64,000 nt of DNA, from NCBI RefSeq assembly GCF_030718085.1, contig NZ_JAVAJF010000001.1:2108001-2172000 (forward strand), written 5' to 3'. The stretch is from Marinobacter sp. MDS2 (GTDB lineage: Bacteria > Pseudomonadota > Gammaproteobacteria > Pseudomonadales > Oleiphilaceae). Both the position numbers and the translations under genes were made by a program. This document shows positions 46,317 to 55,125 of this stretch, in pieces (within the stretch, counting starts at the first letter, position 1; each line of letters opens with the position of its first letter). The notes under the pieces are model-generated. The model was not told the origin of the DNA, did not search any database, and was given only the letters and a program-made list of their open reading frames with translations.

Positions 46317-47123
46317 ATGCCTAAGACCTTGAAGTTAATGCTCGCCGGTGCAGCTGCCATGGGCCTCACGCTCAGCGCCTACGCAGCAGACTACATTACC
46401 CTGGCCTCGACAACCTCCACCGAGAACTCCGGATTGTTCGATTCCATCCTGCCAAAATTTGAAGACGCCACCGGCATTGAAGTGCGCGTGGTGGCGGTGG
46501 GTACCGGGCAGGCGTTTGAAATTGCGCGCCGAGGTGATGCGGACAGCCTTCTGGTGCACGATACTGCAGGCGAGCAGCGCTTTGTCGAGAACGGCTACGC
46601 CAGTGAGCGAGCCGATGTAATGTATAACGACTTCGTGTTGATTGGTCCCGCAGGGGATCCCGCGGCTATAGGTAAGGCAAAGAGCGCGGCTGAAGCCTTC
46701 TCGGCGATTGCCAGTGCAGAAGCGCCCTTCACGTCCCGCGGGGATGACAGCGGCACCAATCGGGCCGAATTACGCCGCTGGCAAAGCGCTGGTGTCGAGC
46801 CCGAGGGCGACTGGTACCGGGAACTCGGCAGCGGCATGGGGCCAACGCTTAACACCGCAGCGGCCATGGATGCCTATGTGATGTCCGATCGTGCCACTTG
46901 GGTAGCTTTTGGAAACCGTCAGAACCTGACCCTGCTCTTTGAGGGCGACAAAGTGCTGTTCAACCAGTACGGCAGTTTGTTGCTTTCCGAGGAGAAACAC
47001 CCCCATCTGAAGCATGACCTGGCCCGGCAGTGGCATAATTGGCTGCTCTCTGAAGAAGGGCAGCAAGCGATTGCCGACTTTAAGGTTGATGGGCAGCAGT
47101 TGTTTTTCCCGAATGCCAAATAG
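46317..47123 (+). CDS. tupA: Tungstate-binding periplasmic protein TupA
   Basis: A 268-residue binding protein. A signal peptide ends at about AYA (residue 23). The mature start LASTTSTENSGLFDSILP carries the TTST motif that binds oxyanions in TupA proteins. The SRGDDSGTNRAELRRW and GMGPTLNTAAAMDAYVMSDRATW segments are also family hallmarks. TupA distinguishes tungstate from molybdate in characterised cases; selectivity here is inferred. ATG 46317 is chosen because the signal peptide begins there and AAAAGGAGAAGACAGG precedes it. Confidence 0.9.
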   Translation: MPKTLKLMLAGAAAMGLTLSAYAADYITLASTTSTENSGLFDSILPKFEDATGIEVRVVAVGTGQAFEIARRGDADSLLVHDTAGEQRFVENGYASERADVMYNDFVLIGPAGDPAAIGKAKSAAEAFSAIASAEAPFTSRGDDSGTNRAELRRWQSAGVEPEGDWYRELGSGMGPTLNTAAAMDAYVMSDRATWVAFGNRQNLTLLFEGDKVLFNQYGSLLLSEEKHPHLKHDLARQWHNWLLSEEGQQAIADFKVDGQQLFFPNAK

Positions 47124-47188
47124 GTAAATCTCTGGCATGATCGTTACATATTCCATTCTGTGGCGATCATGAAACGGCTATAACAAAA

Positions 47189-48058
47189 ATGACGATTGAG
47201 CCCCTACTTCCCGACCCGAAAGACCCTCGCCTGTCCCGTGGCGTTGAGGGCGTTGATGAAAACGGCGAAGGCAAATCCATCAGCGTGATTGAAGAGCGCC
47301 CGCTGACCATCTACCTGAACAGTCAGGAGATCGTCACCGCCATGACCATCGGCGATCATCCGGAGTACCTGGCTCTTGGTTTTTTGCTGAATCAAGGCAT
47401 GCTGAAAGCCAGCGACCAGATCACCGGGATCGACTTCGACGAAGAGCTTGAAGTTGTTGTGGTACGCACAGCGGGCGTCACCGATGTTGAAAGCAAACTG
47501 GAAAAGAAAACCCGCACCTCGGGCTGCGCTGTAGGCACGGTGTTTGGCGATATGATGGCCGGGCTTGAAGGGTTATCCTTACCGGATACACCGGTCCACA
47601 CCAGCACTTTTTACGATCTCTCCTACCAGATTAACCACACCCCCAGTCTGTACATGGAAACCGGCGCCATCCATGGCACCGCCCTGTGCCATGGTCGCGA
47701 GATCCTTGCTTACATGGAGGATGTCGGACGTCACAATGCTGTTGATAAAATCGCCGGCTGGATGCACCTCAATGGCGTGCCAGCGGAGGACAAGGTGCTC
47801 TACACAACCGGCCGATTAACCTCGGAAATGGTCATCAAGACGGCTTTGATGGGTATCCCAACGCTGATCAGTCGGTCGGGCTTCACAGCTTGGGGCGTTG
47901 ATATTGCCCGGCAAGTGGGCCTGACACTGATCGGACGCATGCGCGGCAAGAAGTTCACCTGTCTCAGTGGCCAGCATCGTCTGGTGTTCGATCAGGATCT
48001 ATCGCAGGTGCCGGATGAAGACAAAAAGCTGCGCCGAAAAGGAGCAGGGCATGACTGA
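47189..48058 (+). CDS. fdhD: Formate dehydrogenase sulfurtransferase FdhD
   Basis: A 289-residue protein that passes sulfur from a cysteine desulfurase to the molybdopterin metal of formate dehydrogenase. Family segments ISVIEERPLTIYLN, HPEYLALGFLLNQGM, EDVGRHNAVDKIAGW and TTGRLTSEMVIK are clear. The E. coli Cys121-x2-Cys124 motif appears here as a single Cys113 in TSGCAVG; the second cysteine is absent. An imperfect hairpin (CATGATCG, 47136-47143, with CGATCATG, 47164-47171) lies upstream. It overlaps mobA by 8 bp. Confidence 0.95.
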   Translation: MTIEPLLPDPKDPRLSRGVEGVDENGEGKSISVIEERPLTIYLNSQEIVTAMTIGDHPEYLALGFLLNQGMLKASDQITGIDFDEELEVVVVRTAGVTDVESKLEKKTRTSGCAVGTVFGDMMAGLEGLSLPDTPVHTSTFYDLSYQINHTPSLYMETGAIHGTALCHGREILAYMEDVGRHNAVDKIAGWMHLNGVPAEDKVLYTTGRLTSEMVIKTALMGIPTLISRSGFTAWGVDIARQVGLTLIGRMRGKKFTCLSGQHRLVFDQDLSQVPDEDKKLRRKGAGHD

Positions 48059-48638
48059 GTGCGCGGTGATTCTGGCCGGAGGCCAAGCCAGTCGCATGGG
48101 CGGTGGAGACAAAGGGCGGTTGATGCTTGGGGACCGGTCATTAATTGACCGTGTGATCGAGCGCATCACCCCGCAGGTTGATGCGGTTGTGCTGAATGCC
48201 AATGGCGACCTGAGCCGTTTTGATGATTTGAACTTACCCGTGGTGGCGGATTCTATCGAGGATTTCCCCGGGCCATTGGCCGGCGTGCTGGCGGGTATGG
48301 ATTGGGCCGCTGAGCAGGGGTATGACTGGCTGATCAGCGTTGCTGCCGATACGCCCTCTTTCCCGCGGGATCTGGTGCAGCGGCTGGGTGAATACGATAC
48401 TCCGGTGGTGCTGGCTGCCACCCCAGACCCCGAGCGAGGTAGATTGCCCCAACCGACCTTTGGCCGCTGGCAGGTTGCCCTGCGGCATGATCTGCGAGCC
48501 GCCCTGAACGACGGTGTGCGCAAGATTCGCCAGTGGACCCAAGCGCAGGGGGAGACTCTGGTGGTTTTTGGCGAAGGCGATTTTTTCAATATCAACACGC
48601 CGGATGATCTGGCATGGGCGGAGAAACACCTTACGTGA
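48051..48638 (+). CDS. mobA: Molybdenum cofactor guanylyltransferase MobA
   Basis: A 195-residue enzyme adding GMP to molybdopterin to form the bis-guanine dinucleotide cofactor. The nucleotide loop LAGGQASRMGGGDKG (8-22) is intact, as are the DxP acceptor segment (VAADTPSFPRDLV) and the later GEGDFFNINTPDDL stretch. ATG 48051 overlaps the fdhD stop, and its own end overlaps mobB by GTGA. Confidence 0.95.
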   Translation: MTECAVILAGGQASRMGGGDKGRLMLGDRSLIDRVIERITPQVDAVVLNANGDLSRFDDLNLPVVADSIEDFPGPLAGVLAGMDWAAEQGYDWLISVAADTPSFPRDLVQRLGEYDTPVVLAATPDPERGRLPQPTFGRWQVALRHDLRAALNDGVRKIRQWTQAQGETLVVFGEGDFFNINTPDDLAWAEKHLT

Positions 48639-49120
48639 ATGTGATCGGTATCGTGGGCTGGAAAGATTCCGGGAAAACAACTCTGGCCAGTGCGTTGATC
48701 AGCGAGCTTGCTGGCAGAGGGCTGACCGTCAGTTCGATCAAGCATGCTCACCACAAGGTGGATATCGATCAGCCGGGCACCGACAGTTACAGGCACCGGA
48801 GTGCGGGCGCTCAGGAAGTGATTCTGGCAGGTGGTCAACGATTCGCGATCATGCATGAACTACGGGGTGCCACAGAGCCGACACTGGATGAATTACTGGC
48901 TCGTTTGGGGCCTTGTGACTGGGTTGTGGTGGAAGGTTTCAAAACTCACTCGCATCGAAAAATCGAGGTGCACCGGCAAGACGGTTCGCGAATGCCCCTG
49001 TATTTGGACGATTCCAGTATTGTCGCGGTGGCTGCGGATTACGCTGCCGAGTTCTCGGGTCCCGTTTTTGATCTGAACGATGTCTCTGGTATTGCTGACT
49101 TTGTGCTGGGCTGTGAATAA
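48635..49120 (+). CDS. mobB: Molybdopterin-guanine dinucleotide biosynthesis adaptor MobB
   Basis: A 161-residue GTP-binding protein that assists MobA. The P-loop is GWKDSGKTT near the N-terminus; VSSIKHAHHKVDIDQPGTDSYRHRSAGA and VVVEGFKTH are family marks. GTG 48635 overlaps the mobA stop (GTGA) and gives a proper N-terminus, MNVIGIVGWKDSGK. The ATG at 48614 lacks a ribosome site. Confidence 0.93.
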   Translation: MNVIGIVGWKDSGKTTLASALISELAGRGLTVSSIKHAHHKVDIDQPGTDSYRHRSAGAQEVILAGGQRFAIMHELRGATEPTLDELLARLGPCDWVVVEGFKTHSHRKIEVHRQDGSRMPLYLDDSSIVAVAADYAAEFSGPVFDLNDVSGIADFVLGCE

Positions 49121-49138
49121 TTAAACATCGGGAGAGTC

Positions 49139-50386
49139 ATGAAACCGCTCCGTAATGACTGTTTTGCCTTGCCCCCCGGGGTGAACTGGACACCGGTAGA
49201 CGAAGCGCTGAAGCGCCTGCACACGCGATTGCACCCGGTGGTGGACGTGGAACACTCGGTGCCACTGGCGCGGGTGAATGGCCGGATTTTGGCAAGCGAT
49301 GTTTATGCGCCCCGATCCCACCCTCCCAGCAGCAACTCGGCGGTGGATGGTTATGCGCTCGCAGGCCCCTTGACCGAGGTTCCTTGCGCGTTGCCGCTTG
49401 TTGATGGCCGAAGCGCGGCCGGAGAGCCCTACTGGGAGCATGTACCTGAAGGCTATGCCATACGAATTCTGACCGGTGCGGTGATACCGGTGGGAACCGA
49501 TACGGTGGTGCTGGAAGAAGATTGCGAGGTCATTGATGGCCAGCTGCATTTGCAAGGCACGTTAAAAGCGGGTGCTAACGTGCGACAGGCCGGAGAGGAT
49601 ATTCATGTACAGGACAAAATTCTCACGGCCGGTACCCGCCTGACACCGACGCAAATTTCGGTCCTTGCCAGCGTGGGTGTCGAGTCGGTGGATGTTTATC
49701 AGCGGCTCCGAGTTGGCGTTTTGTCCACCGGCGATGAAGTGAAACCGGTCGGTTCCGATGTTACCGATTGGCAAATCTACGATGCCAACCTTCCAATGCT
49801 GAGCGCGCTGGTAGAACAGCTTGGTTATCAGCTGGTAAACCTTGGCCATGTGCTTGACCGGGCTGAGGATGTTAAAGCGGCTTTGGAACGCGGGGCACAA
49901 CAGTGTGATCTGATCCTGACCAGTGGTGGCATATCCGCAGGCGACGAGGATCACGTGTCAAAAACACTGAAAGCCCACGGTGATATCAGCAACTGGCGGA
50001 TTGCCATAAAACCGGGCCGCCCCCTTGCGCTGGCCATGTACCAAGGTACGCCAGTGGTGGGGTTGCCGGGCAATCCGGTGGCTGCGTGGGTCTGCGCGCT
50101 ACGCTTCGGTGCACCGGCAATGGCACTGCTTGCCGGGAGAGGGTGGTTCGAACCCCAGGCCTATGTCATGCCGGCCAACTTCCATAAGAACAAGAAACCG
50201 GGGCGTAGCGAGATGTTGCGTGCCCGGGTGCGGGATGGCCAGGTCGAAGTTTTCGGTTCTGAAGGCTCGGGCCGAGTGACCGGTCTGGCCTGGTCCGAGG
50301 GGTTGGTCGAACTGGATGAAAGCGCTCAGCAAATAGAACCGGGAACCCCGGTTCGGTTCATGCCTTACGCCAGCTTCGGGCTGTAA
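49139..50386 (+). CDS. moeA: Molybdopterin molybdenumtransferase MoeA (first copy)
   Basis: A 415-residue enzyme that inserts molybdate or tungstate into adenylylated molybdopterin. The MoeA segments SNSAVDGYAL, IRILTGAVIPVGTDTVVLEED, LSTGDEVKPVG, LTSGGISAGDEDHV and IKPGRPLALAMYQGTPVVGLPGNPVA are all present. GGGAGAGTC precedes ATG 49139. A second MoeA (62593-63804) is encoded in the same window. This copy lies with tupBCA-fdhD-mobAB, which could mean preference for tungsten (inference). It ends adjacent to the convergent DUF6505-like gene. Confidence 0.93.
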   Translation: MKPLRNDCFALPPGVNWTPVDEALKRLHTRLHPVVDVEHSVPLARVNGRILASDVYAPRSHPPSSNSAVDGYALAGPLTEVPCALPLVDGRSAAGEPYWEHVPEGYAIRILTGAVIPVGTDTVVLEEDCEVIDGQLHLQGTLKAGANVRQAGEDIHVQDKILTAGTRLTPTQISVLASVGVESVDVYQRLRVGVLSTGDEVKPVGSDVTDWQIYDANLPMLSALVEQLGYQLVNLGHVLDRAEDVKAALERGAQQCDLILTSGGISAGDEDHVSKTLKAHGDISNWRIAIKPGRPLALAMYQGTPVVGLPGNPVAAWVCALRFGAPAMALLAGRGWFEPQAYVMPANFHKNKKPGRSEMLRARVRDGQVEVFGSEGSGRVTGLAWSEGLVELDESAQQIEPGTPVRFMPYASFGL

Positions 50387-50863
50387 TTACTCAACACTGC
50401 CGTGCACCGCAAAGGCCTCTAACGATGCCTCTTGCGGGGCTCGGGAGCGATACGTTTCCTCCACTCCCAATTCGGTCAGCCGGCGGCTGACCATGAGCAA
50501 GGTGTTCTCCTCGAAGTCCTCACACATTGCACACATCTGGTCGATTTCTTCGCTGGCGACAGGGTAGGCCGCATCAAGGTTTGGTGCGCCATAATGCTCG
50601 ACAAAGGTGTGCGCCAGCGTTTTCTTTAGCTGTTCTAATTCGCTGTCGGTGATTTTGCACACGCCAACAAAGCTGGCACGGCCGCCAGATTCGACGCTAT
50701 ACCAACCGTTGCTGAACGCTTGTCGGGCTTTGCCGGTCAGGTTCGCCTCTGTCCAGTTGGAAAACTCGAATCCTCCCGAAATGGCCCATTCACCGCTGGG
50801 AGCCGGCGATTCAAAGACGTTCTCATCGGATATATCCAGACGCAAGGTTCGGGCGAGTTTCAT
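50387..50863 (-). CDS. DUF6505-like protein, formate dehydrogenase cluster
   Basis: A 158-residue protein, probably cytoplasmic, that I recognise as like the DUF6505 family. The start MKLARTLRLDISDENVFE and a C-terminal half with a CAMC motif are visible; the two close cysteines (MCAMCEDFEE) could bind a metal. Function is unknown. It is the last gene of a minus-strand unit whose starts and stops overlap by 4 bp, with the ligase-like gene immediately before it. Frequent placement near fdh genes suggests a maturation role (inference). Confidence 0.65.
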   Translation of the reverse strand: MKLARTLRLDISDENVFESPAPSGEWAISGGFEFSNWTEANLTGKARQAFSNGWYSVESGGRASFVGVCKITDSELEQLKKTLAHTFVEHYGAPNLDAAYPVASEEIDQMCAMCEDFEENTLLMVSRRLTELGVEETYRSRAPQEASLEAFAVHGSVE

Positions 50864-51564
50864 ACGTGCTCCGCGAAGGTAATCAAACTCAAGGTCTCTG
50901 TCATGGCGCCCTGTCGCAGCAACATTCGGCCTTTATCGTCCAGCCCGACAAAGGTGCCGGGTTTCGGGTAATCGATTACTTTGCCCAAGGTGTCGCAGCG
51001 TGGTCGCCAATCGTTGTGCACGCGCTCAAAACCGCTGTCCAGGAAGTAGGTCAGCCACAAAAGCGTGTGTTTGGACCAGCTTTCCAGTAGTGCCATAGGA
51101 GTGATATCAACGCAGCCTTCTTCGATAAGACAGGTCTGGTTGGGCTTCTCGCCTGGCTCGTTCGGAACTTGTTGGAACGGCACATCAATACCAATCACCA
51201 GCCAGCTGGGGTGAGCCTTGGGGTCTGATGCATCGGTCGCAAAACGAACCTCGCCACAGAGTGCGCCATTGACCTTGATTCGGTCAGGCCATTGGAAGTG
51301 CACAGGAACTTCCGGTGGTGCCAGTGCACCCAAGCTTTCAGCGAGGCCTATTTGCGCGACATAAACGGCTAGGATGGCTTCCTCCAGCGTGGTTTCCGGT
51401 GCCAAAACCAGTGCTGCGCGCAGGTTCTCGCTGGTGTCCGAATAAAAAATGGTGCCGGAGTCGATACCGGCAATGGCGCGGCTGACCGCCTTGTTGAACG
51501 GATCTGTGTGTGGGGGGACGACTTCGCCCGTCAGGAGTGGGGGAAACAGGGGAGATTCGATCAT
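50860..51564 (-). CDS. Biotin/lipoate A/B ligase-like protein with C-terminal DUF4444
   Basis: A 234-residue protein. The N-terminal ~150 residues resemble the biotin/lipoate-protein ligase fold (DPFNKAVSRAIAGIDSGTIFYS; VHFQWPDRIKVNGALCGEVRFA, where the catalytic Lys would be in the IKVNGALCG stretch). The C-terminal part fits DUF4444. No biotin or lipoyl domain partner is nearby. Its placement, with ATGA overlaps on both sides inside a formate dehydrogenase cluster, suggests an unexplored role there. Confidence 0.7.
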   Translation of the reverse strand: MIESPLFPPLLTGEVVPPHTDPFNKAVSRAIAGIDSGTIFYSDTSENLRAALVLAPETTLEEAILAVYVAQIGLAESLGALAPPEVPVHFQWPDRIKVNGALCGEVRFATDASDPKAHPSWLVIGIDVPFQQVPNEPGEKPNQTCLIEEGCVDITPMALLESWSKHTLLWLTYFLDSGFERVHNDWRPRCDTLGKVIDYPKPGTFVGLDDKGRMLLRQGAMTETLSLITFAEHV

Positions 51565-52406
51565 AGGATGGCCCGGGCGTAGACGTCAGAAGCGATGACC
51601 TCGTCGGCGATGCGCTGGAAGGCTTTCGCTTGCGGGCTTTCCGGTTTGGATACCACGATAGGCACGCCACCGTCCGAGCCGATGCGGATGTCCAGATCGA
51701 GCGGAATCTCGCCTAAAAACGCAGCGCCGATCTTTGCTGCCTCGGCCCGGGCGCCGCCGGATCCGAACGGGTGGTGTTCTTTGCCGCAGCCGTCACAGAC
51801 AAACGAGGCCATGTTTTCAATGACGCCGAACAGCGGCACATCCATGCGGTTGAACATATCGATGCCTTTGCGCGCATCCATCAGAGCAATGTCCTGTGGG
51901 GTCGAGACGACAATGGCGCCGGCCACAAAAAACTTTTGGCTGAGCGTCATTTGCACGTCCCCCGTGCCCGGTGGAAGGTCCACCAGCAATACATCCAGCC
52001 TGCCCCAGTCCACTTGATTCATCATCTGTTCCAGGGCGCCCATCAGCATAGGTCCTCGCCAGACGATGGCTTCCTCTTCGGACGCCATCAGGCCCAGCGA
52101 CATCAGGGTTACGCCGTGGTTGCGCAAGGGCAGGATGGTGTGTCCATCGGGGCTGGATGGGCGGCCCGAAATGCCCAGCATGCGGGGCTGGCTGGGCCCG
52201 TAAACATCCGCATCCAAGAGACCAACTTTCAGACCCTTCGACGCCAGCGCCACCGCGAGGTTGGAGGCCACGGTTGATTTGCCCACACCGCCTTTGCCCG
52301 ATGAAATGGCGATGATCCGGCTAATGCCCCTGGGGTTTTTGTCTTGTGGCCTGGGTGCATCCGTGCCAATCAGGTTGGGTTTTCCGACTTCAGTGTATTC
52401 GACCAT
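51561..52406 (-). CDS. Mrp/ApbC-type P-loop ATPase, Fe-S cluster carrier
   Basis: A 281-residue MinD-like ATPase of the Mrp/NBP35 family. Deviant Walker A SGKGGVGKST, the DADVYGPSQPRMLG switch, DLPPGTGDVQMTL, and the CxxC pair VCDGCG, which holds a bridging Fe-S cluster in the dimer, are all visible. The family assembles or transfers [4Fe-4S] clusters. It lacks the N-terminal MIP18 domain of longer Mrp proteins. It lies between a tetra-cluster ferredoxin gene and the ligase-like gene, so it may load clusters for formate dehydrogenase. Confidence 0.9.
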   Translation of the reverse strand: MVEYTEVGKPNLIGTDAPRPQDKNPRGISRIIAISSGKGGVGKSTVASNLAVALASKGLKVGLLDADVYGPSQPRMLGISGRPSSPDGHTILPLRNHGVTLMSLGLMASEEEAIVWRGPMLMGALEQMMNQVDWGRLDVLLVDLPPGTGDVQMTLSQKFFVAGAIVVSTPQDIALMDARKGIDMFNRMDVPLFGVIENMASFVCDGCGKEHHPFGSGGARAEAAKIGAAFLGEIPLDLDIRIGSDGGVPIVVSKPESPQAKAFQRIADEVIASDVYARAIL

Positions 52407-52425
52407 GCTGAACCCTGTTTGATTA

Positions 52426-54405
52426 TTAGCTGTCTAGGTAGTCATCGCTGGTGCGAACCCGGGGGCGTTCACCCCCTGCCATAGGTGCCTGATCGCTATG
52501 GAACTGGGCCTTGACGCGGCAGTTGTCACACATTCTGATGAGCTGAACGTTGTCAGAGTTTTTGTACATCCAATGCTGGTTTTCCAGCTTTTCAATAATT
52601 CGGTTGATGGTGCTGGCGACCCCAAACGGAGTGCCGCAACTGATGCATTCGTAAGGCTCCTCACCATGAAGTGGCCGGGCGCTGAGGGCATCCTTGGACA
52701 GATCCAGCTGGGGAACCAGTGTGATGGCTGTCTCCGGGCAGGTGCTGTCGCAGACCCCGCATTGCACACACGCGTTTTCGGTGAACTGAACTTCAGGCCT
52801 GTCCGGGTGGTCGCCAAGAGCGCCGGTCGGGCACAGCGACACACAAGCCAGGCAAAGCGTGCATTTATCGGAGTCAATGTTGATCGCTCCGTAGGGTGCG
52901 CCTGCGGACAGCGGGATAGGCGCTTCGATCTTGTCGGCCATCGCGGCAACCGCTACGCGCGTGATGTCCCGGCGTCCGCCGACCAGCAGAACGGGCTCAC
53001 TCACTCTGCCAGCGTTGTCACCCGGGTTGCAGAGCTCGATCGGTTCGATAACCCGAACCCGGCTCGGTGAATTGTGGGTGCCTTTAAGCATCGCCTGGGC
53101 CAGTTCAACTTCGGCCGCCACCGCCCGGCGATCCCTCTCGTTATCCGCCAGAATCAACACTTCGGCATAGCCTGCTCCGAAAGCAGCCATGATTTCCGCG
53201 TGACCAATCCGGTCGGTATGGTCCAGCCCCAAGGAGATTAAATCATCGGCCAGACCATTATCGTACCGAGCCAGATAGGCAATGGCCTCGGTACCGGCGC
53301 CGAGGGTGTGAAACAGCAAGCGTGGGGATTCGTGGGTGTGCTCGCGATACACCTTGGCCATGACCTCCAGAGCCTTGGTCAATGCCTCGAACGGGGATTC
53401 CGTCATACTGATGGCAGAGGTCGGGCACACGGCCGCACAAGAGCCGCAGCCGGCGCAGATATCGGAATCGATCTGAACGTGATCGCCAGCTGAGAAAATC
53501 GCTTCGGTGGGGCACACATCCAAACATCGCGTGCAGCCGGGCTTGTTGGCTCGGGAGTGCGCACACAAGGATTCTTCCAATCTGAAATACACGGTTTTTT
53601 CAAACTCGCCGACACGCTCCCGGGCGGTCAGGGCTATGCGTTCCAGCTCTCCTGCCTTGTTCGGATCGGCCCAGAAATAACCGTTGCGTTTCTGATGGCT
53701 GGGAAATGCAGGGGCACCTCCGCGCAGGTCGATAAGCACGTCGCACTCGCTTCGGGCGCTGGCTTTCACGTCGCTGTAATTCGGGGCACCGCGACCTGCC
53801 GGGTTCAGGGTTTGCAGCTGGGTAAATTCCAGCTTGAAGTTGCCCAGCGCGCCATAAGCCGACGCGAGCTGGCCTTTCGCCACATCGTACGCTGCGGAAG
53901 GTAACTGTACGGGGCCAGCATCATTAACGATGCACGTGACTCCCAACTCGTCTTTGACCAGTTCAGCCATCCTGAGCGCCTGCTCGGTCGGGCCGATAAT
54001 GCAACATACACCGCTGGACTGAATGCTTTTCGCAGGGGCGATTGGGGGCGCTAGCTGGGCGGCGGCAACCAGAGCCGCCTGTTTCGCAGCCAGCCGCTCG
54101 GGCTTGGCATCGGGCGAACTCCAGCCCGCCCGGTCCCTGATGTCAATGGTGTTGAGTGGTGCCGCGTGTTGAGTCTCGGCGTAAATGTCCTCAGCGAGGC
54201 GCTCAAACAAAGCAGCCTGCTGACCGCAGGCGATGAGCACTTCGTTGTTCGCTGCCAGGTGTTCCGCGGCAATGCCCAACTCGTTGCCACACAGTTGATT
54301 CACCTCGACCACCTGTTCGGCACCCGCGGCCGTTTGCAGCAGCTTCGGGTCGAACCGCTGCGTTTTGTCGCAGGAGCATAACACTAGGGTTTTATGTGCC
54401 GTCAT
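52426..54405 (-). CDS. Multi-cluster 4Fe-4S protein of the formate dehydrogenase cluster
   Basis: A 659-residue protein with two ferredoxin modules, each carrying two Cx2Cx2CxxxCP motifs: CTRCLDVCPTEAI and CAGCGSCAAVCPTSAI in the middle, CTLCLACVSLCPTGAL and CVQCGVCDSTCPETAI near the C-terminus. A CISCGTPFG...CDNCR arrangement follows and may bind zinc or another cluster. The N-terminal ~280 residues contain scattered cysteines (LVLCSCDKTQ; VCCIIGPTEQ) but no known enzyme motif. The frame is open to 55194, but ATG 54405 is the sensible start, since the longer version overlaps the divergent operon. It probably moves electrons or clusters linked to formate oxidation. Confidence 0.85.
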   Translation of the reverse strand: MTAHKTLVLCSCDKTQRFDPKLLQTAAGAEQVVEVNQLCGNELGIAAEHLAANNEVLIACGQQAALFERLAEDIYAETQHAAPLNTIDIRDRAGWSSPDAKPERLAAKQAALVAAAQLAPPIAPAKSIQSSGVCCIIGPTEQALRMAELVKDELGVTCIVNDAGPVQLPSAAYDVAKGQLASAYGALGNFKLEFTQLQTLNPAGRGAPNYSDVKASARSECDVLIDLRGGAPAFPSHQKRNGYFWADPNKAGELERIALTARERVGEFEKTVYFRLEESLCAHSRANKPGCTRCLDVCPTEAIFSAGDHVQIDSDICAGCGSCAAVCPTSAISMTESPFEALTKALEVMAKVYREHTHESPRLLFHTLGAGTEAIAYLARYDNGLADDLISLGLDHTDRIGHAEIMAAFGAGYAEVLILADNERDRRAVAAEVELAQAMLKGTHNSPSRVRVIEPIELCNPGDNAGRVSEPVLLVGGRRDITRVAVAAMADKIEAPIPLSAGAPYGAINIDSDKCTLCLACVSLCPTGALGDHPDRPEVQFTENACVQCGVCDSTCPETAITLVPQLDLSKDALSARPLHGEEPYECISCGTPFGVASTINRIIEKLENQHWMYKNSDNVQLIRMCDNCRVKAQFHSDQAPMAGGERPRVRTSDDYLDS

Positions 54406-54546
54406 CAGGAATCCAGCCCGTTTCGTTGTTGTTATCTGTATGCGAATTGGCTTTACTTCATGAGCATGCCACAGCCATTTAGTTTTGGACAATTGGTTAA
54501 GTGTCGGATCCCTACTAAAGTCAGTCGATAACAAAAGAGAAGGGTC

Positions 54547-55125
54547 ATGAGCAGTCGAACAGAGCAGTGGAGACGCGAGTTGCAAGTTGGCGCCGTGGTT
54601 CGCCGCTCGCCCGGCGTGACGCGTTGGGTGCGTGAGATCTGGAAGCCGGTCGCCATCATCCCGGGAGCGCCGCAAGCTTTCTGGAAAGAGCTGGTTCACG
54701 AAGGCGAGGTGATTGATTACCACGCGGGCACGGTGACCATGGAACTGTATCGTGCGGATGTCGAGGGGTATCTGGTGTCGCTCAACATGGAGGTGCCCTC
54801 CGTTTGGGTCATCATGGATAAAGACCCAACCAGCCAGTCTCCATCGGGATGGGTTGTCAGCTCGGTAACCGCCAGCGCCCATGAGGCACTGGATTCTCTG
54901 GACAGTGGCGAGAGCATGGTTGAAGCGGTGCCGGTTCCGGAGTCTCTGGCGGCGTGGATCAAAGAGTTTATCGACATGCACTACATCGAAGAGCCTTTCA
55001 AGAAGCGCCGCCGCGACGAGGTCCGGGTGGATGGCGTCGAAGATGCGAAAGGCGATCCGCGTATTCGCCAGGAAAGCGACGTTTATCGTGCGCCCGCCAA
55101 CATGAAAAAACCGAGGTTGCAGTGA
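54547..55125 (+). CDS. DUF3305 domain protein
   Basis: A 192-residue cytoplasmic protein of the DUF3305 family (VGAVVRRSPGVTRWVREIWKPVAIIPGA, then a middle part with VEGYLVSLNMEVPSVWVIM, and a basic C-terminal KKRRRDE). No function is established. It is the first gene of the formate dehydrogenase operon, with GAAGGGTC before ATG 54547, and its TGA overlaps the next ATG (TGATG). Confidence 0.8.
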   Translation: MSSRTEQWRRELQVGAVVRRSPGVTRWVREIWKPVAIIPGAPQAFWKELVHEGEVIDYHAGTVTMELYRADVEGYLVSLNMEVPSVWVIMDKDPTSQSPSGWVVSSVTASAHEALDSLDSGESMVEAVPVPESLAAWIKEFIDMHYIEEPFKKRRRDEVRVDGVEDAKGDPRIRQESDVYRAPANMKKPRLQ

